Positions 1 to 5,435 are shown, counted from the first letter of the stretch. The stretch is DNA of 7,296 nucleotides from Mayfieldus sp038040285 (GCA_038040285.1 JBBPIN010000066.1:1-7296), one strand, 5' to 3'. A program made the numbers and translations. The notes: generated by a model not told the origin, from the sequence alone.

Positions 1-1
1 C

Positions 2-142
2 GGTTGCGGCGAGCCGACCAAGCGCGGCGCGACCTACAAGTCGCTCGGCGGCCGCGGCGACATCAGCCTCTGCGACGAGCACCAGACGCTCGAGATCGCC
101 CGCGAGCTCGTCCCGCGGATCACCTCCGCGATCCACTCCTGA
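2..142 (+). CDS. C-terminal part of a small phage protein, function unknown (5' end outside window)
   Basis: An open frame runs from the left edge to a TGA at 140-142, giving 46 visible residues that start GCGEPTKRGATYKSLGG and end ITSAIHS. It has a Cys-Gly pair near the visible start and a later LCDEH, a spacing that could be the end of a small zinc-binding fold (C...CxxH), but this is only a suggestion. Third codon positions are almost all G or C, as in the genes that follow. It lies directly upstream of a strong terminator, so it probably ends a transcription unit. Its position just ahead of the tail chaperones would suit a head-tail or tail-tube-region gene, but nothing visible identifies it and I do not assign a function. 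Confidence 0.6.
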   Translation, partial: GCGEPTKRGATYKSLGGRGDISLCDEHQTLEIARELVPRITSAIHS

Positions 143-149
143 GCAAGGC

Positions 150-161
150 GCCGATAGGCGG
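150..161 (+). repeat. GCCGATAGGCGG motif, copy 1 (direct repeat)
   Basis: The 12-mer is identical to 235-246, and its 10-mer core CGATAGGCGG recurs at 5460-5469. Here CGCC-GATA-GGCG (149-160) can form a small hairpin with a GATA loop. Unlike the other two copies, no start codon follows at ribosome-binding distance; a tRNA-like fragment follows instead. Copies 1 and 2 therefore bracket the tRNA-like fragment plus terminator as direct repeats. Confidence 0.7.
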
Positions 162-166
162 AGGCG

Positions 167-201
167 GCTCCCACTGAGCTAACCCAGCGACTTGAACCCG
201 C
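167..201 (-). pseudogene. Scrambled tRNA-like fragment (D-arm and half T-arm)
   Basis: Read on the minus strand, 201-190 gives a T-stem 5' strand GCGGG and a T-loop TTCAAGT. This is followed, not preceded, by TA (181-180) and a D-arm, GCTC-AGTGG-GAGC (179-167). In a normal tRNA the D-arm comes before the T-arm, so the order is permuted or the piece is a fusion of two tRNAs. The T-stem 3' strand is missing (CGCTG stands where CCCGC is expected), the D-loop has only 5 nt, and there is no anticodon arm. It cannot be a working tRNA as it stands. The order T-arm then D-arm matches the larger element at 5279-5367. Confidence 0.45.
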
Positions 202-205
202 GAGG

Positions 206-234
206 AAGGGCCGCCGCAAGGCGGCCTTTCTTTT
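206..234 (+). terminator. Rho-independent terminator
   Basis: A perfect stem GGCCGCC (209-215) / GGCGGCC (220-226) with loop GCAA is extended outward by G-T and A-T pairs and followed by TTTCTTTT (227-234). This is a strong intrinsic terminator for plus-strand transcription, closing the unit that ends at 142. It lies just upstream of the next start at 253, so genes from 253 on need read-through, antitermination or their own promoter. No clear -10/-35 pair is visible between it and 253. GGCGGC at 163-168 could pair with GCCGCC at 210-215 as a competing antiterminator. Confidence 0.85.
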
Positions 235-246
235 GCCGATAGGCGG
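235..246 (+). promoter_or_regulatory. GCCGATAGGCGG motif, copy 2; SD-like site for the gene at 253
   Basis: The motif ends in AGGCGG (241-246), one base from the Shine-Dalgarno core AGGAGG, and sits 6 nt from ATG 253, a normal ribosome-binding distance. GCC-GATA-GGC can also form a tiny hairpin. It is an exact 12-nt repeat of 150-161. Confidence 0.55.
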
Positions 247-252
247 CGCGAC

Positions 253-447
253 ATGGACGAGGAGTTGGAGCAGGCGCGGAAGGCGCTCGGGGCGACACGC
301 GGTGTCGTGAAGGCCTCGCAGCGGAGCTTGCGGACCTGCTCGCAGTTCCTCGCCGACCTAGACGGGCGCCTGGCGGCGCTCGATCGCACAGCCGAGGAGG
401 CACAGCGAAATGACCAAGACAGCAGAAAAATCAGTAGCACGGCCTAA
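253..447 (+). CDS. Small coiled-coil-like protein, hypothetical (64 aa)
   Basis: ATG 253 follows an SD-like AGGCGG at 6 nt, and the frame ends at TAA 445-447. The 64-residue product begins MDEELEQARKALGATRG and is rich in Ala, Arg, Glu and Leu with a heptad-like pattern (LADLDGRLAALDRTAEEAQ), suggesting a long helix or short coiled coil. It has no signal peptide or membrane segment and a single Cys. Codons are mostly G/C-ending, in keeping with its neighbours, except in the last stretch, which overlaps the next gene. Its 3' end overlaps the chaperone gene at 410 by 38 nt in a different frame, and the SD of that gene (394-400) lies inside this one, so the two are probably translationally linked. 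Small ORFs between tail-tube and chaperone genes are common in phages. No family is recognised. Confidence 0.6.
   Translation: MDEELEQARKALGATRGVVKASQRSLRTCSQFLADLDGRLAALDRTAEEAQRNDQDSRKISSTA
394..400 (+). promoter_or_regulatory. Shine-Dalgarno site for the tail chaperone at 410
   Basis: GAGGAGG lies 9 nt before ATG 410. It is a full-strength canonical SD, in contrast to the AGGCGG variant used at 253 and 5473, and it fixes 410 as the start of the chaperone. Confidence 0.75.
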
Positions 448-976
448 GCCGCCGAAGGTGACCGGGAAGGATGCGTGGGAGGCGCTTGGCGTTCACACGG
501 TCACGTTGCCGAGCGGCGCGGTCGTGAAGATCCGCATCCCCGACCTGTCGCTTCTGATCGCGGGGGACGCGTTGCCGGAGCAGCTGCGTGGCGCGGCGTT
601 GGAGGAGCTTTTGGGGTCGCTTTCGCAGGTCGACGTGAGCGACGACGCGGCGGCGGCGCAGGTGATCCAGAAGGTGGCTTCGGACGCTTCGGGGCTGAAC
701 ACGCTTGTCGACCTCTACCGCTGGCTGGTGACCGAGACGGTGATCGAGCCGGAGTTGACCGAGGAGGACCTGAAGGACCGGAAGCTGCCGACCGAGGACT
801 TGACGATGCTGGTCGAGTTCGCGGGCCGCCGCAGGAACGTGGATGCGCGCGGGGTGACGCTCGGGATCGAGCCGATCGAGCGGTGGGACACGTTCCGGCA
901 GATGCACGGCTGCGCGGAGGAGTGCGAGGCGTGCACCGCGGTGATCGGTGAGTTCTCGACCACGCAGCTTCTCTGA
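410..976 (+). CDS. Tail assembly chaperone, short form (G-like)
   Basis: This 188-residue protein starts at ATG 410 behind a strong SD and stops at TGA 974-976. By position, size and out-of-frame overlap with the next ORF it matches the first of the paired tail assembly chaperones (lambda G/GT type), cytoplasmic proteins that keep the tape measure soluble and help assemble the tail tube around it. Sequence points: a beta-rich N-terminal stretch (VTLPSGAVVKIRIPDLS, about residues 30-46), an acidic helical middle (ELTEEDLKDRKLP), then FAGRRRNVDARGV and IERWDTFR near the end, in the style of actinophage chaperones. The C-terminus holds HGCAEECEAC, a CX3CX2C cysteine cluster that is repeated in the downstream ORF. 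The family call rests on context and general likeness, not on a database match. Confidence 0.75.
   Translation: MTKTAEKSVARPKPPKVTGKDAWEALGVHTVTLPSGAVVKIRIPDLSLLIAGDALPEQLRGAALEELLGSLSQVDVSDDAAAAQVIQKVASDASGLNTLVDLYRWLVTETVIEPELTEEDLKDRKLPTEDLTMLVEFAGRRRNVDARGVTLGIEPIERWDTFRQMHGCAEECEACTAVIGEFSTTQLL
904..934 (+). repeat. HGC-x3-CEAC coding repeat, unit 1
   Basis: GCACGGCTGC (904-913) and TGCGAGGCGTGC (923-934) recur exactly at 1016-1025 and 1035-1046 with the same 9-nt gap, an offset of 112 nt. Because 112 = 3x37+1, the second unit is read in the downstream ORF's frame. Each unit encodes HGC-x3-CEAC, and the nucleotide identity suggests a duplication rather than convergence. Confidence 0.75.
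945..976 (+). other. Window for programmed ribosomal frameshift (+1 or -2)
   Basis: The upstream chaperone frame is open to TGA 974-976. The downstream frame is open from 945, just after an in-frame TGA at 942-944. A ribosome must therefore move +1 (or -2) within 945-976 to make the long chaperone. No classic -1 heptamer is present, and the frame relation rules out -1. The most tempting point is the end, CTT CTC TGA G, where a slowly decoded stop could promote +1 as in release-factor-2-type shifts, though re-pairing of the Leu tRNA there would be poor. The joined product would be about 318 residues. Confidence 0.45.
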
Positions 977-1367
977 GCGGGCTGATCGGGAGCTGATCGC
1001 GGCTTTCGCGCGTGCGCACGGCTGCCCGGCCGGCTGCGAGGCGTGCGAGCGGACCCGGGGCCTGTATGGGGTGCCGGCGCTTCTGCGTGACTGGGAGGGG
1101 TTTGTGCGTGGCCGTGACGGGCTGCGGGTGGCGGTGGTGGCGAAGCGGACCGGCCGGCCGTTCCCGCAGATGACGAACGACCCGGTCGTCCAGTTCTGCA
1201 TCGAGGAGGCGTTGTTCGACCGGCTGTCGGTGCAGGAGCGCAGGACGAGCATGGCGACTGCGGATCTCCTCGGCGGCATCGACGACGAGGGCGGCGGCGG
1301 CGGCGGGGGCGGGGAGATGGACGCGGCACGGCATTTCGCGCGGACGGGTGAGGTGATGACGCCGTGA
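948..1367 (+). CDS. Tail assembly chaperone, T-like extension made by frameshift
   Basis: This frame is open from 945 to TGA 1365-1367. GTG 948 is the only early start-like codon and has no convincing SD, so expression as a frameshift extension of the 410 gene is more likely than independent initiation. The roughly 130-140 residues include HGCPAGCEAC, a copy of the cysteine motif near the end of the short chaperone, then LLRDWEGFVRGRDGLRVAV and NDPVVQFCIEEALFDRL, and near the C-terminus a run of eight glycines inside an acidic stretch. In the G/GT system the T part binds the tape measure; the stop here overlaps the tape measure start, which fits that role. Own-start translation cannot be excluded. 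Assignment is by context: second of two overlapping ORFs directly ahead of a tape measure gene. Confidence 0.65.
   Translation: MSSRPRSFSERADRELIAAFARAHGCPAGCEACERTRGLYGVPALLRDWEGFVRGRDGLRVAVVAKRTGRPFPQMTNDPVVQFCIEEALFDRLSVQERRTSMATADLLGGIDDEGGGGGGGGEMDAARHFARTGEVMTP
1016..1046 (+). repeat. HGC-x3-CEAC coding repeat, unit 2
   Basis: This is the second copy of the repeat at 904-934, lying in the frame of the chaperone extension and encoding HGCPAGCEAC. Only the three central codons differ (PAG against AEE). Confidence 0.75.
1350..1357 (+). promoter_or_regulatory. Shine-Dalgarno site for the tape measure gene
   Basis: GAGGTGAT matches the extended SD well. It is 9 nt from ATG 1367 and 6 nt from GTG 1364, so it supports either start. 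The arrangement TGATG (stop 1365-1367, start 1367-1369) is a typical translational coupling overlap. Confidence 0.65.
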
Positions 1368-4300
1368 TGGGCGTGGGCGGCGCGGTCGTCGCGACCGCGG
1401 GCGTCGTCCTCGGGATCGACACGGACAGGTTCCACAAGGGGCTGAGCAAGGCGGAGCGGGACTTCCGCGACGGCGTCAGCGGGATGAAGTTGCAGCTGAC
1501 GAAGCTGCAGGAGGCCGAGCTGAAGGCCGAGCAGGCGTCGCAGAGGTACGCGCGCGCGGTCGCCCACTCGGGTCAGGAGAGCGACGAGGCGCGCCGTGCG
1601 CTGGTGAGGCTGTCGGCTGCGAACCGGCAGGTGGCGGACTCGACCGAGCATGTGTCGCTGCGGCAGCGCGCGTTCGGGCATCACACGAAGACCGCGAACC
1701 ACGAGCTCGGCGCGCTGACCCGCGGCGGCATCGCCGGGTCGGGGATGTTCCGCAGCCTGGGCCGGTCGGTCGCGTTCGCCTCGGGCGCGTTCCTGGGCGG
1801 TGTCGGCCTGATCGCCGTGCTGAGGGGCTCGGTTTCCGGCGCGTCTGACCTGGCGGAGCAGGTCGACAAGACCCGGATCGTGTTCGGCCGCAGCCAGAAG
1901 GCGGTTCTTGAGTGGTCGAAGGACAGCGCGATGGCGATGGGCGTCTCGCGGGAGGCGGCGCTCAAGTTCGCCGGCTCGTTCGGCGCGCTGCTGCGGCCGA
2001 TGGGGTTGGCGGAGAAGGCGGCGGCGGACTTCTCGGTGGAGATGGTCCAGACCGGCGTCGACCTGGCCGCGTTCTACAACGTCGACGACCCGCAGGATGC
2101 GCTGCACGCGTTGCAGTCGGGGCTGATCGGGATGGCACGGCCGCTGCGGCAGTTCGGGATCCTGCTGACCGCCGACCGTGTGAAAGCGGTCGCGTTCGCG
2201 GAGGGGATCGCGAAGGCCGACGTCGACGTGAGCAAGGTCGCCCAGGCGCAGCTTGGTCTCGCGATCGCGAACGCGAAGCTGAACAAGGCGCGGAAGGAGT
2301 ACGCGGCCGGCACCACCCAGGTCGCGAGCGCGGAGAAGGCGGTGATGGCGGCGCAGGACCGGGTGACCGCGTCGCTGGCCGGGTCGAGGAAGGAGCTGAC
2401 CGCCGGCGAGAAGGTGCTCGCACGGCGGAGCATCATCCTCCACGACGCGGCGTTGGCGCACGACAACTTCGCGCTGACGAGCGGCCGGCTCGCGCAGCAG
2501 CAGAAGATCCTGCACGCCCAGATCGACGAGGTGCAGGTCGTCCTCGGGCAGGCGTTGCTGCCGACGATTTTGCGGTTGATGAAGCAGCTGACCGCGTGGA
2601 TCGACCATGCGCACAAGACCGGTCAGATCCAACGGTCGCTGAACGACGCGGTGCACAAGGGCGGCCAGGTGGTGCACGTGTTGACCGGTGTGGTGCGGGC
2701 GTTGTGGCCGGTGCTGAAGACGGCGGCGCACTGGGCGGGCGGCTTCAAGGAGATGCTGTTCCTGCTCGCCGGCGCCGGGCTCGCGTTGAAGCTCGCACGG
2801 CTCGGTGACATCTTCAAGGTGATCCGGGCGGAGATGGTCCGCACCGCAGTCCAGGCGCGCGTGCAGATCGCCGCGACCGAAGCGTCCGCGGTCACGGGGA
2901 TGGGGGTGGTCGGCACGAGCGCGGTCGCGTTGTCGGCGACGATCAAGGCCGCCCTGATCTCCACCGGGATCGGCCTGGTCGTGGTCGCGTTCGGCGTCGC
3001 GGTCGCCTACATCGTCACGCACCTGAACCAGGTCAAGGGCTGGTTCGTCAGCTTCGCCGGCTTCCTGAAGCGGCACATGGTTTTGATCGCGACGCTGATC
3101 GGCGGGCCGTTCGGGTTCGTGGCCGCGGAGGTGATCCGGCACTGGCGGGACGTGAAGGGTTTCTTCGTCGGCTTCGCCAAGTTCTTCGGCACCGTCTTCA
3201 CCCATCCGGTCCGGGCGATCAGAGACGCGTTCGGAGGCTTGTGGCGGTGGCTGAAGCGGACGGCGCTCGAGGTGTACCTGGCGATCCTGGAGCCGTTCAG
3301 CCATCTGCCGTTCGGGATGGGCAAGTGGGCGCAGAAGGCGAAGGACCGCGTCCACGCGCAGCTCGACGCACTCGCCGTGCAGGCCGGCAAGGACGGCGCG
3401 AACGCCGGCAACCGGTGGGGGCAGGGGTTCCTCGGCCCGGTCCTGCGGGCGGTCGCGCGGGCCCGGTCGGCGGCGACCGAGAAGGCGATCAGCGCGGGTG
3501 TCGCGTCGATCGGCGGCGGGCCGCAGAAGGGTGTCACCGTCGCGACCGCGGCGACGGCGGAGATCGGGGTCCCGTACTCGTGGGGCGGCGGCGGCGCGTC
3601 AGGGCCGACGAAGGGGATCGCGCAGGGCGCGAATACGGTCGGGTTCGACTGTTCCGGCCTCGTCGTGTTTGCGATGGCGCAGATCGGGATCAAGGTGCCG
3701 CGTACCTCGCAGGCGCAGATCTCGCAGGCGCCGTACCACCCCTCGATCGGGGAGCTTCTGCCGGGCGACCTCGTCGGCTACCACACCGGTCACAGCCACA
3801 TCGCGATCTACATCGGCAACGGCAAAATCGTCCACGCGCCGCATACCGGTACCACCGTGCAGGTGACGACCCTGAACGGCCCCGGGAGGCCGACTGGCAC
3901 CGCCCGCTGGTGGGGCGGCAAGACGGTATCCGGCGGCGGAGGCACGACTGGCGGCGGCGATACGACCGTCAACCTAGGCGCCGGCGGCGGCGGCGGCCTG
4001 GTGGTCGGGACGAAGAAGAAGCCGCCGAAGACGATCAAGGAGCTGTTCAGCCTGGTGCCGACGACGCTGCGGGCGGCGCTGATCAAGGCTGAGGCGACGG
4101 CGCGGTTCGACGACGACATCAAGGTGCTGCTGCTGATCGAGAAGCACCTTGTGAACGTGATCAAGCACACGAAGAACATCAACACCAGGCATAAGGCTGT
4201 GATCGAGCTCGCACGGACCCGGGCGAAGCTGGCGAAGGCGAAGGCGAAGGCTGAGAAGGAGGCCTACGACGCGGAGATCAAGGCGATCGACGCGGCGAAC

Positions 4301-5233
4301 GCGAAGGAGAAGGAGAAGATCGACAAGCTGATGCGCTCCGGCGGCAGCAACTGGGGGCCTGACCCGGGCGTGATCGCCGACATGGAGATGGCGGTCGCGG
4401 TCGCGGAGGGCAAGCTCGCGAAGGCACGGCTGAAGTACGCGGAGAACACGACCCAGGTCGCGAGCGCGGTGCTGGCCGTTAACCGGGCGAAGGCGAAGCT
4501 CGCGGCCGCGCTCGCCGGCGGCGGCGCACCGTCGGTGGGCGGGGTGACGTTGGGGGAGCCGACGGTCGTGTTCGACCCGAAGACCGGCACCTACATCGTC
4601 ACGCAGGTCGCGCCGGACCTGATCGCGCTGAAGGCGGAGCTGAAGTACAACCTCGAGGTCGTCCTGCCGACGTTGGACAAGCGGATCAGGGCGGTCAAGG
4701 CGGCGATCCAGCGGCTCGCGAAGCATCCGAAGAAGAACAAGGTCGGGCTCGCCCGGCTGCGGAACAAGCTGAAGCACCTGAAGGATGAGCGCACCGGCCT
4801 GATCGCGCTGCTGTCCGACCTGGCGGTGTCGATCAAGGAGATCGAGGAGGCGCTGAAGGAAGCCCCTGATGCGGAGACCGACACGGGTTCGGCGATCCCG
4901 GTCGGCGAGATCCCCGACACCTCGAGCGAGTCAGCCGCGAGCGACAGCTCCTCGAGCTCAGGCGCGGAGTCGCAGGCGCCGACGCAGGCGGAGATCGACG
5001 CGTTGGTGGAGCAGAACTTCGTCGGGTTCCTGAGCGCGCAGCGGGACCTGACCCACTCGTTCTCGTCGAACGTGCTCGCGGCCGCGTTCGCCGGCAGGCT
5101 CGGCGGCGGCACACTCGACCCGGGCGGCGGTGGGTCGACGATCCACGTGGAGAACTACTTCGCGACCGGCCCATCCGACCCGCACCTGTTCTCGGCGGCG
5201 CTCGAGTTCGAGCTGAAAGCGCTGATCGGCTAG
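1367..5233 (+). CDS. Tape measure protein with embedded NlpC/P60 peptidase domain
   Basis: This 1288-residue protein is by far the longest gene. It sets tail length and probably acts during DNA entry. ATG 1367 overlaps the previous stop; GTG 1364 is a possible start one codon earlier. Order of parts: helical, coiled-coil-prone N-terminus; hydrophobic segment about 134-153; helical region with a repeated ARKEY...TTQVASA unit (about 290-335); strong membrane-like segments about 529-551 and 571-591; then an NlpC/P60 domain, about 722-850, with catalytic Cys762 in FDCSGLV, His811 in SHIAIYIGNGKIVHAP and a third polar residue, His823. The domain has the fold that cuts peptidoglycan peptide bridges and is flanked by glycine-rich linkers. 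After it come Lys/Ala-rich coiled coil (about 945-985), a second TTQVASA unit (about 1003-1050), a Ser-rich stretch (about 1185-1205) and a C-terminus, HVENYFATGPSDPHLF, of the kind seen at the end of actinophage tape measures. Confidence 0.9.
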   Translation: MGVGGAVVATAGVVLGIDTDRFHKGLSKAERDFRDGVSGMKLQLTKLQEAELKAEQASQRYARAVAHSGQESDEARRALVRLSAANRQVADSTEHVSLRQRAFGHHTKTANHELGALTRGGIAGSGMFRSLGRSVAFASGAFLGGVGLIAVLRGSVSGASDLAEQVDKTRIVFGRSQKAVLEWSKDSAMAMGVSREAALKFAGSFGALLRPMGLAEKAAADFSVEMVQTGVDLAAFYNVDDPQDALHALQSGLIGMARPLRQFGILLTADRVKAVAFAEGIAKADVDVSKVAQAQLGLAIANAKLNKARKEYAAGTTQVASAEKAVMAAQDRVTASLAGSRKELTAGEKVLARRSIILHDAALAHDNFALTSGRLAQQQKILHAQIDEVQVVLGQALLPTILRLMKQLTAWIDHAHKTGQIQRSLNDAVHKGGQVVHVLTGVVRALWPVLKTAAHWAGGFKEMLFLLAGAGLALKLARLGDIFKVIRAEMVRTAVQARVQIAATEASAVTGMGVVGTSAVALSATIKAALISTGIGLVVVAFGVAVAYIVTHLNQVKGWFVSFAGFLKRHMVLIATLIGGPFGFVAAEVIRHWRDVKGFFVGFAKFFGTVFTHPVRAIRDAFGGLWRWLKRTALEVYLAILEPFSHLPFGMGKWAQKAKDRVHAQLDALAVQAGKDGANAGNRWGQGFLGPVLRAVARARSAATEKAISAGVASIGGGPQKGVTVATAATAEIGVPYSWGGGGASGPTKGIAQGANTVGFDCSGLVVFAMAQIGIKVPRTSQAQISQAPYHPSIGELLPGDLVGYHTGHSHIAIYIGNGKIVHAPHTGTTVQVTTLNGPGRPTGTARWWGGKTVSGGGGTTGGGDTTVNLGAGGGGGLVVGTKKKPPKTIKELFSLVPTTLRAALIKAEATARFDDDIKVLLLIEKHLVNVIKHTKNINTRHKAVIELARTRAKLAKAKAKAEKEAYDAEIKAIDAANAKEKEKIDKLMRSGGSNWGPDPGVIADMEMAVAVAEGKLAKARLKYAENTTQVASAVLAVNRAKAKLAAALAGGGAPSVGGVTLGEPTVVFDPKTGTYIVTQVAPDLIALKAELKYNLEVVLPTLDKRIRAVKAAIQRLAKHPKKNKVGLARLRNKLKHLKDERTGLIALLSDLAVSIKEIEEALKEAPDAETDTGSAIPVGEIPDTSSESAASDSSSSSGAESQAPTQAEIDALVEQNFVGFLSAQRDLTHSFSSNVLAAAFAGRLGGGTLDPGGGGSTIHVENYFATGPSDPHLFSAALEFELKALIG
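2315..2333 (+). repeat. Intragenic repeat in tape measure gene, unit 1
   Basis: ACCCAGGTCGCGAGCGCGG is identical to 4451-4469 and encodes TQVASA in both places. The similarity extends over about 45 residues at protein level: A..KL.KAR..YA..TTQVASA..AV..A...LA. Confidence 0.7.
4451..4469 (+). repeat. Intragenic repeat in tape measure gene, unit 2
   Basis: This is the second, in-frame copy of the 19-mer at 2315-2333, about 712 codons later and on the other side of the peptidase domain. The surrounding protein (about residues 1003-1050) again reads KLAKARLKYAENTTQVASA. Confidence 0.7.
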
Positions 5234-5238
5234 GGCGA

Positions 5239-5263
5239 GAGCCGGGTCGCGACGTCCCGGCTC
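5239..5263 (+). terminator. Strong hairpin after the tape measure stop, terminator-like without T-tract
   Basis: GAGCCGGG (5239-5246) and CCCGGCTC (5256-5263) form a perfect 8-bp stem with a 9-nt loop, 5 nt after the TAG. No T-run follows (ATGCTGG comes next), so it is not a textbook intrinsic terminator. It may stabilise the tape measure mRNA end, attenuate transcription or act with the structured tRNA-like region downstream. Confidence 0.4.
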
Positions 5264-5278
5264 ATGCTGGTTGGGTAC

Positions 5279-5367
5279 CGCCCTTGCTCTACCGTGGACG
5301 GAGCGCCGTCCCTGAGCTACGCAGCCTCCGTCGAGGCTCCGGCGGGGATCGAACCCGCGACAGGGCG
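5279..5367 (-). other. Circularly permuted tRNA-like cloverleaf, function unknown
   Basis: On the minus strand, in order: CGCCCT (5367-5362); GTC; T-arm GCGGG-TTCGATC-CCCGC (5358-5342); acceptor 3' strand CGGAGCC (5341-5335); 8-nt TCGACGGA; acceptor 5' strand GGCTGCG (5326-5320); TA; D-stem GCTC (5317-5314); a 24-nt D-loop; D-stem GAGC (5289-5286); A; AGGGCG (5284-5279). The acceptor strands pair 6 of 7 with one G-G mismatch, and the end hexamers pair perfectly where the anticodon stem would be. All arms are present but the order is 3' half then 5' half, with the acceptor closed by a short loop and the ends in the anticodon loop. No anticodon and no CCA are visible, so it cannot decode as it stands. 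The same pairings are available on the plus-strand transcript. Confidence 0.55.
5296..5311 (-). other. Perfect hairpin inserted in the D-loop of the permuted tRNA-like element
   Basis: On the minus strand GGACGG-CGCT-CCGTCC is a 6-bp perfect stem with a 4-nt loop. Removing these 16 nt leaves AGACGGTA between the D-stem strands, which is an ordinary 8-nt D-loop including the conserved GG. The hairpin therefore looks like a precise insertion into a normal D-loop. Confidence 0.55.
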
Positions 5368-5435
5368 CTGGCGGGGCTCGAACCCGCGACCTCCAGGTTA
5401 TGGGCCTGGCGAGCTACCAGCTGCTCCACAGCGCT
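5363..5435 (-). tRNA. tRNA-Met (anticodon CAT), initiator-like
   Basis: The minus strand gives a complete 73-nt cloverleaf: acceptor AGCGCTG/CAGCGCC, TG at 8-9, D-arm GAGC-AGCTGGTA-GCTC, anticodon arm CCAGG-CCCATAA-CCTGG, variable AGGTC, T-arm GCGGG-TTCGAGC-CCCGC. The anticodon CAT is at 5402-5400. Initiator-type features are an unpaired 1-72 position (A-C) and A11-U24 in the D-stem. Departures are C instead of the nearly universal T at 33, an A-T at 29-41 in place of three G-C pairs, discriminator C, and no encoded CCA. A TACAAT hexamer sits just upstream at 5448-5443. It could be a working phage tRNA or a decaying copy. It lies antisense to the tail genes, and its last bases are shared with the permuted element. 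Confidence 0.6.

Noticed and set aside
1290..1315. GGC/GGG run as a second slippery site or simple repeat
   Set aside because: It encodes an in-frame run of glycines in the chaperone extension. The extension's stop already abuts the tape measure start, so a further shift is not needed.
431..3355. 974-codon open frame on the minus strand
   Set aside because: It is antisense to the chaperone and tape measure genes. Its product is an Arg/Pro/His/Asp-rich low-complexity string typical of the reverse complement of GC-rich coding DNA, while the plus strand has recognisable proteins with proper SD sites.
4222..4262. Tandem GCGAAG-like short repeats
   Set aside because: They encode the Lys/Ala coiled coil of the tape measure in frame; simple codon repetition explains them.
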